Below are positions 1-9,100 of a stretch of DNA of 64,000 nucleotides, in pieces. The stretch comes from Bacteroidota bacterium. GTDB lineage: Bacteria; Bacteroidota; Ignavibacteria; Tepidaquicellales; Tepidaquicellaceae. Location: assembly GCA_018266835.1 (NCBI GenBank), contig JAFDZP010000002.1, positions 448,419 to 512,418 on the forward strand, read 5' to 3'. A model generated the notes under the pieces. It did not search any database and was not told the DNA's origin. It worked only from the letters and a program-made list of their open reading frames with translations. A program made the translations under genes and the position numbers. Every line of letters starts with the position of its first letter. The first letter of the stretch is position 1.

Positions 1-331
1 TCAGATACAAATAGCGCACAATGTTATCATAGGAGAAAATACAGTTATTGCAGCGCAGACAGGTGTTGCAGGCTCAACTAAAATCGGCAAGAGATGTATG
101 ATTGGCGGGCAGGCAGGAATAGTAGGACATATAGAAATTTGTGATGATGTAATCATCGGCGCTTCAGTAGGAGTATCAAAATCTATTACTAAACCCGGTG
201 TTTATTTAGGATACAGAGCTAAGCCGCAGTCAGAAGATTTGAAACAGGAAGTAAGAATAAGAAATCTCGATAAGCTCGAAAAAAGAATTAAAGAACTGGA
301 AACAATTATAAAAAATTTTACCCCAAAATAA
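1..331 (+). CDS. lpxD: LpxD, UDP-3-O-acylglucosamine N-acyltransferase (3' part only)
   Basis: C-terminal part of the enzyme that adds the second 3-hydroxyacyl chain to UDP-3-O-acylglucosamine in lipid A synthesis. The frame is open from base 2, so the start lies outside the window; the Met at 98 is internal. Visible are left-handed beta-helix hexapeptide repeats, the conserved QIAHNV segment that carries the family's catalytic His, the [11 protein letters not shown] repeat, the [10 protein letters not shown] segment and a charged C-terminal helix. Only 3 bases separate its stop from the lpxC/fabZ start, so the two are almost certainly co-transcribed and act on successive lipid A steps. Identification rests on family motifs recognised by eye. 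Confidence 0.93.
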   Translation, partial: QIQIAHNVIIGENTVIAAQTGVAGSTKIGKRCMIGGQAGIVGHIEICDDVIIGASVGVSKSITKPGVYLGYRAKPQSEDLKQEVRIRNLDKLEKRIKELETIIKNFTPK

Positions 332-334
332 GAG

Positions 335-1741
335 ATGTTTGAAAAACAACGAACAATAAAAAATGCGATTACACTTTCCGGTGTTGGATTACACACTGGA
401 AATAAATCGAACATGACTTTCAAACCTGCTCCCGAAGATTTCGGAATCAGATTTAAAAGAACTGACATAGAAAATTCACCTGAAATTCCGGCAGATGTTG
501 ACCACGTAACGGATTTATCACGTGGAACAACAATCTCTGTTGACGGAGTAGAAGTGCATACAGTTGAGCACGTGCTTGCCGCAATTATGGGATGTGAAGT
601 TGATAATCTTTTGATTGAGCTGGATTCAAACGAAGTACCTATTATGGATGGCAGCGCAAAAGCTTACGTTGAGACTTTACAGAAAGCAGAGTTTGTTGAG
701 CAGAGCGCAAACAAAGATTATTTAATAATTGAAGATACAGTTCACTATCAGGATACAAAGAACAATGTTGATATAGTTGCGCTTCCTTTGAAAGATGACT
801 TCAGAGTTTCGGTAATGATTGATTTTAACAACCCTGCTTTAGGCGTTCAGCATACGGGATTGTTCAGCATGCAGAAAGAGTTTGCAGAGGAGTTTGCTCC
901 ATCCAGAACATTTTGCTTCTTAAGCGAAGTCGAAATGCTGAGAGCAAATAATCTTATCAAGGGGGGCGATATTGATAATGCAATAGTAATAATGGATATG
1001 GATTTATCTGATGAAGATTTTGAAAGCATGAAGAAAAGATTAGGCATTGAAAAAAGTGTTATCATGGGTTCAAACGGAATTTTAAACAACAAAGATTTAA
1101 GATATAAAAACGAACCTGCAAGACATAAGCTTCTGGATTTAATCGGTGACATGGCTTTAATCGGTGCTCCTATTAAAGGTCAGATACTTGCAGCACGTCC
1201 CGGGCACAGAGCAAACGTTGAGTTTACAAAAATGCTGCGCAAGCTTTATCTTCAAAAGAAGCTTGAGAAGAAATATCAGATGATGAAGTCAGCAAAAGGT
1301 GTTTATGATATTGAAGCTATCTTAAAAATTCTTCCTCACAGATATCCGTTTGTAATGGTTGATAAAATCATTGAGATTGAAATGGGAAAAAGAATTGTCG
1401 GAGTAAAAAATGTAACTATAAATGAGCCGTTCTTTCAGGGACATTTCCCGGGAAAACCTGTTATGCCCGGCGTTATGATAATAGAAGCAATGGCTCAGAC
1501 AGGATGTATTTTAATTTTGAATGAAATCGGCGATACATCAAATAAGCTTGGTTACTTTGCATCAATTAAAGATGCTAAGATGAAAAAACCTGTTGTACCC
1601 GGTGACCAGTTAGTGATTGAAATGGAACTGCTTTATTTCAGAAGCGGTATATGCAAGCTGAAAGGTAAGGCTTACAAAGGATACGTCGGCGGCGAAGTCG
1701 CATGTGAAGCAGAAATTACTGCTGCAGTTGTAGATAGATAA
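335..1741 (+). CDS. lpxC/fabZ: LpxC-FabZ fusion: UDP-3-O-acyl-GlcNAc deacetylase / 3-hydroxyacyl-ACP dehydratase
   Basis: A 468-residue bifunctional protein. Residues 1 to about 310 are the zinc deacetylase LpxC, the committed step of lipid A synthesis: H79 in HTVEH, H264 and D268 in RHKLLDLIGD match the zinc ligands, and H291 lies in the RPGH segment. Residues about 322-468 are FabZ, the hotdog-fold dehydratase of fatty acid elongation, with H370 in GHFPG and E384 in EAMAQ, 14 residues apart as in the family. Fusion of these two is known from Bacteroidota and Chlorobi. It joins two enzymes that compete for or consume 3-hydroxyacyl-ACP. It follows lpxD by 3 bases and ends in a strong terminator. 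Confidence 0.96.
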   Translation: MFEKQRTIKNAITLSGVGLHTGNKSNMTFKPAPEDFGIRFKRTDIENSPEIPADVDHVTDLSRGTTISVDGVEVHTVEHVLAAIMGCEVDNLLIELDSNEVPIMDGSAKAYVETLQKAEFVEQSANKDYLIIEDTVHYQDTKNNVDIVALPLKDDFRVSVMIDFNNPALGVQHTGLFSMQKEFAEEFAPSRTFCFLSEVEMLRANNLIKGGDIDNAIVIMDMDLSDEDFESMKKRLGIEKSVIMGSNGILNNKDLRYKNEPARHKLLDLIGDMALIGAPIKGQILAARPGHRANVEFTKMLRKLYLQKKLEKKYQMMKSAKGVYDIEAILKILPHRYPFVMVDKIIEIEMGKRIVGVKNVTINEPFFQGHFPGKPVMPGVMIIEAMAQTGCILILNEIGDTSNKLGYFASIKDAKMKKPVVPGDQLVIEMELLYFRSGICKLKGKAYKGYVGGEVACEAEITAAVVDR

Positions 1742-1767
1742 AAATTAAATCAATTTTGTATAAATAA

Positions 1768-1799
1768 AAAAGGCTATGAAAAATTTTCATAGCCTTTTC
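1768..1799. terminator. Bidirectional intrinsic terminator between lpxC/fabZ and pgk
   Basis: Near-perfect inverted repeat GGCTATGAAAA / TTTTCATAGCC flanked by A and T runs on both sides. It sits between the convergent ends of lpxC/fabZ and pgk and can stop transcription from both sides. Confidence 0.85.
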
Positions 1800-1821
1800 T
1801 TTTTATATAGAAAATAATTTG

Positions 1822-3039
1822 TTATTTATTGGTTAATGCTTCAACTCCCGGAAGTTTTTTGCCTTCTAAGAATTCAAGTGATGCTCCGCCGCCTGTTGAT
1901 ACGTGTGAAACTTTTTCATCCAGTCCTGCTTTTGCAATTGCGCTGGCTGAGTCTCCCCCGCCGATAATTGTTATTGCGCCTTTATCCGTTGCATCAGCTA
2001 AAGCTTTAGCAATTTGGAATGTTCCTTTTGCAAAGTTATCCATTTCGAATACTCCCATAGGTCCGTTCCAGATAATCGTTTTTGAATTTGAAATTTCGTC
2101 GCTGAAAGTTTTTATTGTATCAGGCCCGATATCCATTCCCATCCATTCGTTATGGTCATCAGGCAAAGCATCTGCTTTAAATACTTTTGATTCGGCAGTA
2201 TTCTCAAATTTATCTGCGTAAACAACATCAGTTGGAAGTAATAATTTTTTATTCGATGACTTCGCTTTTTCAATCAACTCTTTTGCAAGTTCAACTTTAT
2301 CTTCTTCTAAAAGCGATTTGCCGATATTATATCCCAAAGCTTTATAGAATGTAAACATCATCCCTCCGCCGATTAAAATCGAATCAGCCTTTGTCATTAA
2401 ATTTTGTATAACGTCTATCTTCCCTGAAATCTTCGAACCGCCTAATATAGCACACAAAGGTTTTTGCGGATTATCAATAGCATCGGCAAGATAATTCAGT
2501 TCTTTTTCCATCAGATATCCTGCTGCGCATTCCTTAATGTAATGAGTAACGCCTTCAGTTGAAGCATGTGCTCTGTGTGCAGTGCCGAACGCATCGTTTA
2601 CATATATATCACCATAAGATGCGAGCTTTTTTGCAAACTCTGCATCATTTTTTTCTTCCTCTTTATAGTATCTTAAATTTTCAAGTAATAATATATCACC
2701 GTCTTTCATTTCATTAATCATCTTGGGAACGTTTTCTCCTATACAATCATCAGCAAAAAATATTTTTCTTTGTAACTGATTTGATAAAAATTCGGCTACC
2801 ACATCTAGTGAGTACTTCGGATTTTTTTCTCCTTTTGGTCTGCCAAGGTGACTCATGAGTATGCACTTTCCGCCGCGTGTGCAGATTGCAGCAATTGTGG
2901 AAAGAGATTCCATTATTCTTTTCGGGTCGGTAATTTCGCGGTTTGCGTCAAGCGGGACATTAAAATCAACTCTTACAAGTATTCTGTTTCCTTTAATTTT
3001 CTTTTGTTCGATTAAGTCGTTAATAGTGAGTTTGTTCAT
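1822..3039 (-). CDS. pgk: Phosphoglycerate kinase
   Basis: A 405-residue glycolytic enzyme that transfers phosphate from 1,3-bisphosphoglycerate to ADP in the cytoplasm. The start is supported by the conserved N-terminal segment GNRILVRVDFNVPLD. Also visible are the SHLGRPKG substrate loop, LLENLRYYKEEE, NDAFGTAHRAHAS, the IIWNGPMGVFE nucleotide-binding segment and the C-terminal GGGDSA / STGGGASLEFLEG loops. Length is normal for the family. It stands alone, convergent with lpxC/fabZ, and no glycolytic neighbour is present. Confidence 0.98.
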   Translation of the reverse strand: MNKLTINDLIEQKKIKGNRILVRVDFNVPLDANREITDPKRIMESLSTIAAICTRGGKCILMSHLGRPKGEKNPKYSLDVVAEFLSNQLQRKIFFADDCIGENVPKMINEMKDGDILLLENLRYYKEEEKNDAEFAKKLASYGDIYVNDAFGTAHRAHASTEGVTHYIKECAAGYLMEKELNYLADAIDNPQKPLCAILGGSKISGKIDVIQNLMTKADSILIGGGMMFTFYKALGYNIGKSLLEEDKVELAKELIEKAKSSNKKLLLPTDVVYADKFENTAESKVFKADALPDDHNEWMGMDIGPDTIKTFSDEISNSKTIIWNGPMGVFEMDNFAKGTFQIAKALADATDKGAITIIGGGDSASAIAKAGLDEKVSHVSTGGGASLEFLEGKKLPGVEALTNK

Positions 3040-3114
3040 AGAAGTGTGTTGAAATTATGAAAATTAAAAATACTTATTCTAAAAAAGAAAATATATGGAG
3101 AAATGAATGAAAAC

Positions 3115-3145
3115 CAAAGCCTGCGGTGAATTTCCGCAGGCTTAC
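3115..3145 (-). terminator. Intrinsic terminator of the small lipoprotein gene
   Basis: Stem AAGCCTGCGG / CCGCAGGCTT with a 7-base loop, followed on the minus strand by a T-rich stretch. It lies just after the stop codon of the lipoprotein gene that starts at 3582. Confidence 0.8.
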
Positions 3146-3153
3146 TATTAAAA

Positions 3154-3582
3154 TCAGATATGATTTACCTGGATTGAAACCCTTACGCCGGAACCTGAGT
3201 TATAAAAATTCTTATAACCGTAATAATCTAAAAATCCATCTCTAATTGTATAAGCATACGCAGTATAATTTACTTGTGAGAGCGATAACGATTGAATAAT
3301 GAACCTGCCGTCAGGATCTGTTACGCCAATTGTTTTAATAAAAGTTTCTCCCTGATAAATATCAATGTATGCCTTACAAACAGCCGGAGAAATTCCTACA
3401 GGTGTTAATTTCCAGACATAAAATTCCAGATCTGCGGCCCGGGTATTTTCTGAAATGTTTTCAGCTGCAGGTAAAGTTAAATCCCGGGAATTTTCTATGG
3501 GATTTGAGCATCCCGAAACCAACAAAACAAAAACTAAGAAAGAGGTAAGGGTTAGGGATAAGATGTAATGAAAAGTTTTCAT
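3154..3582 (-). CDS. Small putative lipoprotein, function unknown
   Basis: I place the start at 3582 rather than the more upstream Met at 3624. The internal Met has an AGGAG ribosome site 5 bases upstream and opens a clean lipoprotein signal, a hydrophobic run ending LVSGC with the lipidated Cys at residue 25. The protein is then 142 residues. The mature part has a short Ser/Asn-rich linker, then what looks like a single beta-sandwich of the carboxypeptidase-regulatory/SpaA type (segment VTDPDGRFIIQSL), with Tyr-rich strands near the end. No enzyme motif was seen. It is probably on the outer membrane or periplasmic. It has its own terminator and lies upstream of a row of secreted-protein genes. 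Confidence 0.7.
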   Translation of the reverse strand: MKTFHYILSLTLTSFLVFVLLVSGCSNPIENSRDLTLPAAENISENTRAADLEFYVWKLTPVGISPAVCKAYIDIYQGETFIKTIGVTDPDGRFIIQSLSLSQVNYTAYAYTIRDGFLDYYGYKNFYNSGSGVRVSIQVNHI

Positions 3583-3587
3583 ATTCA

Positions 3588-3592
3588 CTCCT
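3588..3592 (-). promoter_or_regulatory. Shine-Dalgarno site that decides the lipoprotein start
   Basis: AGGAG on the minus strand, 5 bases before the ATG at 3582. It supports that start over the Met at 3624, which would put 14 residues in front of an otherwise typical lipoprotein signal. Confidence 0.7.
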
Positions 3593-3648
3593 AAAATAGT
3601 TTGTAACAATAATAGAGAATTCAAAAGTAAAATTACTTTTGCCGTTAC

Positions 3649-3733
3649 TTATGAGAGTTATATGAGAGTGTTATAGATTGAAGGTTAATTTTGAGAGTAA
3701 GGGAAACACCGAATATAAATTATGAGAGTTATA
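3649..3733. repeat. Short direct repeats TATGAGAGTTAT in an intergenic gap
   Basis: The motif TATGAGAGT occurs three times (from 3650, 3661 and 3721), twice followed by TAT and once by GTTAT, with a further TTTGAGAGTAA between. They lie upstream of the small lipoprotein on the minus strand and downstream of the 807-residue cargo gene. They could be operator-like sites or chance in AT-rich sequence. Confidence 0.35.
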
Positions 3734-3813
3734 CAACAAGAGGATATTACCAATTGCGGATAAAAGCGGGGCTTTGCAGATATATTGTAATACGAAGTAA
3801 AAATTTAAAAGTT

Positions 3814-6237
3814 TTACTTTATTAACACCATTCTTTTAATGTCTCTGAAATCAATTGTTTCTAACTGATAGAAATATACTCCTGAAGATAATTTTGAAGC
3901 ATCAAAACTGAATTCGTACCGGTCAGGCTCAAGCTGACTATTAACCAGAATTGAAACTTCTCTTCCTACTACATCAAATATTTTTAATGTAACAAATGAC
4001 TGCTTAGGAATTGAGAAACTTATTTTTGTAACAGGATTAAACGGGTTCGGATAATTTTGTGATAACTTATATTCATTTGGAATTGAACCTGCAACAGGTG
4101 TTACACCCACAAAAAGAAAAGACTGTATGTTATCAATGAATACATTGTTTCCATAGCTGCTGTAAGCAGTAAACTTTACTTTGTTCGTTCCTAAAGGAAG
4201 CGGTAGAATTTTCGTTGCCCACTCACCATTTGAAGGAGCAGTGTATTCTCCGCTGCCTGATGCAGTTGTTAAATTATTAGAGCTGTTAATTCCCACCTGG
4301 GGTGTTTGCGTTGCAAATAAAGTTTTAAGTGAAATCCAGCTTGCACCATTGTCAGTTGATGTAAACACTCCGACTGAATCATTTGCCAATATGCCGCCGC
4401 CATCAACATAAAACCTGTATGCATAATCAAATTTTATATAATATGGTCCAGCTCCTATAGGAGGAAATTGATTGCTGATTAAAGACTGTGTTGTCCCAAA
4501 ATCTGCAGACCAGAATTTAAACCTTGCTGACCCTGCACCTGTTCCAAAAGCGCTTGGTGTTTCCCTTGACCAGTATAATGCTCCTGCGTATTCCAGGCTC
4601 CAATATAAAGGCGGAAAATTTGTCTCAGCAAACGGCTGGTTTAACTGCAGAAGACCTGTGCGTTTAAATGTTATCTGCCTGTCAGGAGCTGTTGAATTTA
4701 ATGAATCTCCCAAAGCATATGCTCTTGCTCTCCAGACTCCCGTAGATGAATCTCCGGCAGCTATACCTAAGCCTGATAGAATACTATCCAGACGTGAAAC
4801 TCTTATCGAGCAATTAGTATCCAATCCTGAATTATCTGAAGTCAATTTTATTGTCGGAGGTTCTGAGTAAGTTCCGGAGTTTTTAAATAACCATTTGTAA
4901 GTTACGCCCGGACCTGATTTTCTCCATGAAAAAGTTATCAAACTTGTATCAACAGGCGAAGTTAAAATTGTTAGAGGACTCACAGGACTAACTAACGCAA
5001 ATGGTGAGAGTGAAGCCTGCTGCCTTCTTAATGTGATTGTACGCGGTCCGTTGGTCGCTTTTATAGAATCTGTTCCGGGAGCACCAGCTCCTTTATATGC
5101 CCACACATCCCACTGACCGGCTGCAGAATCTGTTGCAGAGCCGTTATTGGTAAACCCGTTCGAAGCAAGAATATTATCTAATGCACCTAATGTTGTACTT
5201 ATTGAATTTGTTGTTGAAGAAATAATTATTCTTCTCGGGGGAACTGCAGGGTTTCCAAAAATAAATTTGTACGAAGCTCCTGCCCCAGATGTATCCCATG
5301 ATATAGTCACAGGTGTTGAAGAACCCGCTACTGTAACTATCCTTACATCAGATAAAGGCGACTGAAGATTGAATGCATTTAACTGTCTGTTTACAGCCGG
5401 TGGAATAATGAACGCATCGATTTCATTTCCTGATGAACCGAAATTACCTATGAGAGTTACTGACCCGTTTGAAGTATTGCATCGATATAATTTTCCTGCA
5501 TCAGTATATGCGGCTAAAAAAAGTGAATCAGTCTCGGGGTCAAATGCCATTCCCTGAGCATAATTTATTGTGATTCCAAGGGCACCAATTAAAGTAGCTG
5601 CACCTGTAGTTTTGTTAATTAAATTAAGCGATGAAGTAGTTACATCGCAGCTGTACATTGCTCCTGAATTGTTTATTGCTATATCTATTGGAAATGTACT
5701 TCCAGTCATTGATGCTGCCTGAGTAGTAAGCGCACCGGTTGCAAGGTTAACTGTATATAATCTTCCTGACGCACCATCTGTTGATACTACATACATTACA
5801 CTTGTATTTTTATCCCAAGCCATACCCGTAACAATATGGCCCGTACCAAGTCCTGATAGAGGCGCTATAGTACTTATGTTACCTGAAGCTGTGTCTATAG
5901 TAACCAGGTTTCCTGCGCCGGGTGCCGTGTATTCTAATGCGTAATAAATTCCTGATGTACTTCTCGCTGCTCCGAAAAGGGACCTCGATGAAGAAAAAAG
6001 CATGGTAAGACTTCCCGGTGTATTTAAAAATGATTTTACTACCCCTGTAGAACCATTTAATGCATCACCAAACCATCTACTCATATAACTCTGAACTGAT
6101 GCGGATGGTTCTATATTAATTTGTTTACCCGGATTTGGATCTCTTAGAGCTGAATATATATTTTTATTCTGGGAAAATGAAATTCCGGAAATTGAAAGGA
6201 CTATGACTGTAAGTAATAATATCGTAAAAATTCTCAT
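3814..6237 (-). CDS. Secreted T9SS cargo protein: propeller-like, SusE-like and anchor-J-like modules
   Basis: An 807-residue secreted protein. Domains in order: signal peptide (residues 1 to about 22); beta-propeller-like region (about 75-275) with repeats such as GRLYTVNLATGALT; two SusE/Ig-like modules (about 285-530) with PVTISWD and ITLRRQQ strands; a choice-of-anchor-J or cleaved-adhesin-like jelly roll (about 535-715) with FPPLYWSLE and NNVFIDNIQSF; and a type A CTD (about 720-807) starting SQNYPNPFNP and ending MVLIK. The CTD sends cargo through T9SS and is normally cut off at the surface. The middle modules are shared with the 821-residue neighbour. Ligand and function are unknown; adhesion or carbohydrate binding is a guess. 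Confidence 0.88.
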   Translation of the reverse strand: MRIFTILLLTVIVLSISGISFSQNKNIYSALRDPNPGKQINIEPSASVQSYMSRWFGDALNGSTGVVKSFLNTPGSLTMLFSSSRSLFGAARSTSGIYYALEYTAPGAGNLVTIDTASGNISTIAPLSGLGTGHIVTGMAWDKNTSVMYVVSTDGASGRLYTVNLATGALTTQAASMTGSTFPIDIAINNSGAMYSCDVTTSSLNLINKTTGAATLIGALGITINYAQGMAFDPETDSLFLAAYTDAGKLYRCNTSNGSVTLIGNFGSSGNEIDAFIIPPAVNRQLNAFNLQSPLSDVRIVTVAGSSTPVTISWDTSGAGASYKFIFGNPAVPPRRIIISSTTNSISTTLGALDNILASNGFTNNGSATDSAAGQWDVWAYKGAGAPGTDSIKATNGPRTITLRRQQASLSPFALVSPVSPLTILTSPVDTSLITFSWRKSGPGVTYKWLFKNSGTYSEPPTIKLTSDNSGLDTNCSIRVSRLDSILSGLGIAAGDSSTGVWRARAYALGDSLNSTAPDRQITFKRTGLLQLNQPFAETNFPPLYWSLEYAGALYWSRETPSAFGTGAGSARFKFWSADFGTTQSLISNQFPPIGAGPYYIKFDYAYRFYVDGGGILANDSVGVFTSTDNGASWISLKTLFATQTPQVGINSSNNLTTASGSGEYTAPSNGEWATKILPLPLGTNKVKFTAYSSYGNNVFIDNIQSFLFVGVTPVAGSIPNEYKLSQNYPNPFNPVTKISFSIPKQSFVTLKIFDVVGREVSILVNSQLEPDRYEFSFDASKLSSGVYFYQLETIDFRDIKRMVLIK

Positions 6238-6360
6238 AGAGCTATAACTTAGGGGTATTTAGGTAAATAATAGCGAAGAAAATATTAAATCTCAATCTAA
6301 TATCCCTGTGCTAATATCTCTGTGCAAAAATACCTGTGTAAATATTTCTATGCCAAAATA

Positions 6361-6395
6361 AAAAAGCCCGTGCGTTCTTCACACACGGGCTTTAC
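6361..6395 (-). terminator. Intrinsic terminator after the 821-residue cargo gene
   Basis: Stem AAAGCCCGTG / CACGGGCTTT with a T-rich tail on the minus strand, just after the stop codon at 6418. Confidence 0.85.
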
Positions 6396-6417
6396 TAAAA
6401 ATATATTTAAAGAATAA

Positions 6418-8883
6418 TTACTTCACAAGCATCATTCTCTTTACATCGGTGAAATCAGCTGCTTGCAGCTTGTAGAAATATACACCTGATGCTAAAGTTG
6501 AAGCGTTGAAATCAACTGAATATACATTTGGAGTCATTTCCTGATTTACTAAAGTTACAACTTCTCTTCCGAGCATATCATAAATCTTTAATGTTACAAA
6601 TGATTGTTTTGGAATTGAGAAATTGATCTTTGTTGTCGGGTTGAACGGATTTGGATAGTTCTGGTTCAACTCAAATTTATCAGGTGTTAAAGAAATAGGA
6701 GTACTGATTCCTGATATTCCGCCTGAAGTAACGTTATCAATATATAAGTTATTACCGTATGCGCTCTTTGCAATAAATCTAACTTTATTGGTTCCCACAG
6801 GCATTGCATAATATTTATTTGCCCACTGAGCTGCAGTTGGTGTAAATTGTGATGTAGATGAAACTGTTGACATTATAGGTGTAGAGTTTGAACCTGATGT
6901 CAAAGAAGTAGACTGATACATACCTACTAATCTTGTCCAGGTTGTACCTGCATCTGTTGAAGTTTCGATTACGCATGAATCAATTGCAGTAGCTGAATAA
7001 TAAGCTGCGGCAACATCAAATTTTAAATAGTTAAGATTTGCAACTACAGGTGGAAATGTATTTGATGTTAATGTTTGCGGACCTGTTGTAGCAGTTGCTG
7101 TCCAGAAATCATATTTAGCTGAAGCTGTACTTCCTGTAGCACCGGTTGTTGCTCTTGTCCAGTATTGTGTTCCTGCACCGTCTAATGTCCAGAATAATGG
7201 CGGGAAAGCAGCATCTTCAAAAGTTTGATTCAATGGAAGCAATCCAACTCTTCTTAAAGTAATTTGTCTGTCAGGTGCAGTTGAGTTTAAAGAGTCTGTT
7301 GAATATGCTCTTACTCTCCATGTTCCTGTTACGGAATCTCCGGGAGCTACACCCAATGTTGCAAGTAAGCTATCTGCCTGAGAATTTCTTAATGTAAGTG
7401 TTGTTCCAAGTCCTGCGTTATCTGCAAGTAATCTTACTGTTGCAGGATCTGAATATGTTGCACCTTGTTTAAAGAGCCATCTGTATGTTGCACCTACGCC
7501 GGCTGAACCCCATGAAATTGTTACAGGTGATGGATCAGCAGGAGATGTAATGATTGTGATACCTGATGCAGGAGCAGTTAAAGCAAATGGAGACAATGTA
7601 ACTTGTTGTCTTCTTAAAGTAATTGCTCTTGGTCCGTTTGTTGATTTTAATGAATCGGCACCTGAAGCTCCGGGACCTTTATATGCCCAAACATCCCATT
7701 GACCAACAGCTGAATCGGATGCAGAACCGTTATTTGTAAATCCGTTAGCTGCAAGAAGTATATCTAATGCACCTAAAGTTGTTGTAATAGAATTTGTTGT
7801 ACCAGAAGGAATTGTAAATCTTCTTGGTGTTGTTGTCGGATTACCAAATACAAATCTGTATGTTGCACCTGTTGCTGATGTATCCCATGTAATTGTTACA
7901 GGAGTTGATGAGCCCGGTACAGTTACAATTCTTGCTCCTGCTGTAGGAGTTTGTAAATTGAACGGACTTAAAGGAGGAGCAACTGAACTTCCAAGGTCAA
8001 TAATAATTACTCTATCAGGAGTACCTTGAACTAATCCGACCCATGTTCTCTTGCCGGGAACCAAATTTGTAACAACTTCACCGCCGCCTGATGCAAGCGG
8101 AGCACCTGTTGTTAATGGAACTGTAATATTAATTGGAGACCCAATTTGAGCGAGTGTAACAGCATTGTATTGTACTAATGCTGTACCTGTATTGGATGTT
8201 GGTGTCTGGTCTGTTCCAATCCATAGATAAGGACCTGTTGGGTTTGAATCATAACCAACTGAATATAAACCTGAAGCTGGTGTTGTAATTGACGCACCCG
8301 GAATGTTCACTCCGTTTGTATCAACGCATACTAACGGACCTGTGAAGGATGTTGTTCCTACCCAGAAACCGTTTCTTACAGGATCCCAGCAAAGTGCTCT
8401 TAAAGTTGCTGCACCACTGCATGTGATTGTCTTTACTACAGTTTTAGTAGCAGTATCAACACCGAAAATCTGGTTCGTTGTATTTACACCCCAGAGAAGA
8501 CCTTTTGCAAAAGCCATATCTCTGAATGAACCTGTAGAGCCTGAAACAGTAAAAGAGTCTATTAATGTCCAGTTAGCTCTGATTCTGTAAAATTTATTTG
8601 CATTGAATTGGCTGATGATATAATATGAACCTGTCCACACAACTCCATAGGAAACTGCGTTTCCGGGTGTAAGAGAGTCAACATTATAATTTCCAATCAA
8701 GTCGCCAATGGCATCAAGATAGCTGCTATTAACCACCGGCTTCGAAGACGTAATACCGCTAACGAGAGAAGAAGGGTTAACGTCATTTAAAACTGAAGGT
8801 CTGATTTTACTATCCTGAGAATTTGCATTTAAAGCAAAAGCCAAAAAAGCAAACAACAATAAAAAAGTTTTTGAAAATTTCAT
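6418..8883 (-). CDS. Secreted T9SS cargo protein: propeller, two SusE-like modules, anchor-J-like module
   Basis: An 821-residue secreted protein. It has a signal peptide (1-22, ending NANSQ), an N-terminal propeller-like module (about 50-300) with GLLWGVNTTNQIFGVD and WVGTTSFTG blades, two SusE/Ig-like modules (about 305-550), a jelly roll with LFWTLDGAGTQYW and NNLYIDNVTSG (about 555-720), and a CTD (about 735-821) with NQNYPNPFNP and the end MMLVK. The N-terminal module is nearly the same as that of the 635-residue protein starting at 13079, and the middle is shared with the 807-residue protein. It is thus a hybrid of its two neighbours. A purine-rich ribosome site precedes the start and a terminator follows. 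No catalytic motif seen. Confidence 0.88.
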   Translation of the reverse strand: MKFSKTFLLLFAFLAFALNANSQDSKIRPSVLNDVNPSSLVSGITSSKPVVNSSYLDAIGDLIGNYNVDSLTPGNAVSYGVVWTGSYYIISQFNANKFYRIRANWTLIDSFTVSGSTGSFRDMAFAKGLLWGVNTTNQIFGVDTATKTVVKTITCSGAATLRALCWDPVRNGFWVGTTSFTGPLVCVDTNGVNIPGASITTPASGLYSVGYDSNPTGPYLWIGTDQTPTSNTGTALVQYNAVTLAQIGSPINITVPLTTGAPLASGGGEVVTNLVPGKRTWVGLVQGTPDRVIIIDLGSSVAPPLSPFNLQTPTAGARIVTVPGSSTPVTITWDTSATGATYRFVFGNPTTTPRRFTIPSGTTNSITTTLGALDILLAANGFTNNGSASDSAVGQWDVWAYKGPGASGADSLKSTNGPRAITLRRQQVTLSPFALTAPASGITIITSPADPSPVTISWGSAGVGATYRWLFKQGATYSDPATVRLLADNAGLGTTLTLRNSQADSLLATLGVAPGDSVTGTWRVRAYSTDSLNSTAPDRQITLRRVGLLPLNQTFEDAAFPPLFWTLDGAGTQYWTRATTGATGSTASAKYDFWTATATTGPQTLTSNTFPPVVANLNYLKFDVAAAYYSATAIDSCVIETSTDAGTTWTRLVGMYQSTSLTSGSNSTPIMSTVSSTSQFTPTAAQWANKYYAMPVGTNKVRFIAKSAYGNNLYIDNVTSGGISGISTPISLTPDKFELNQNYPNPFNPTTKINFSIPKQSFVTLKIYDMLGREVVTLVNQEMTPNVYSVDFNASTLASGVYFYKLQAADFTDVKRMMLVK

Positions 8884-9038
8884 AAATTTTCCTTTCTTAG
8901 TTTTAATTTGGTTTAGATGGGGTTTAATAAAATTGAGTATTTATTTTTTTTAATGCAATAGTAAAAAAAAGTTAAATTTTACTAACTGATTTTTTTTTAA
9001 AATTTGAATTAACAACAGCCTTTTATTAAAGGGTAAAA

Positions 9039-9075
9039 AAAAAGCCCTGCAAGCTCTTCGCCTGCAGGGCTTTCA
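9039..9075 (-). terminator. Intrinsic terminator after the 631-residue cargo gene
   Basis: Stem AAAGCCCTGC / GCAGGGCTTT with a T run on the minus strand, just after the stop at 9101. Confidence 0.85.
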
Positions 9076-9100
9076 AAATATATTTAATAAGAACTTCTTC

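Noticed and set aside
98-331. A 77-residue protein starting at 98
   Set aside because: The frame stays open to base 2 with clear LpxD sequence upstream of the Met, so this is the end of lpxD cut by the window edge.
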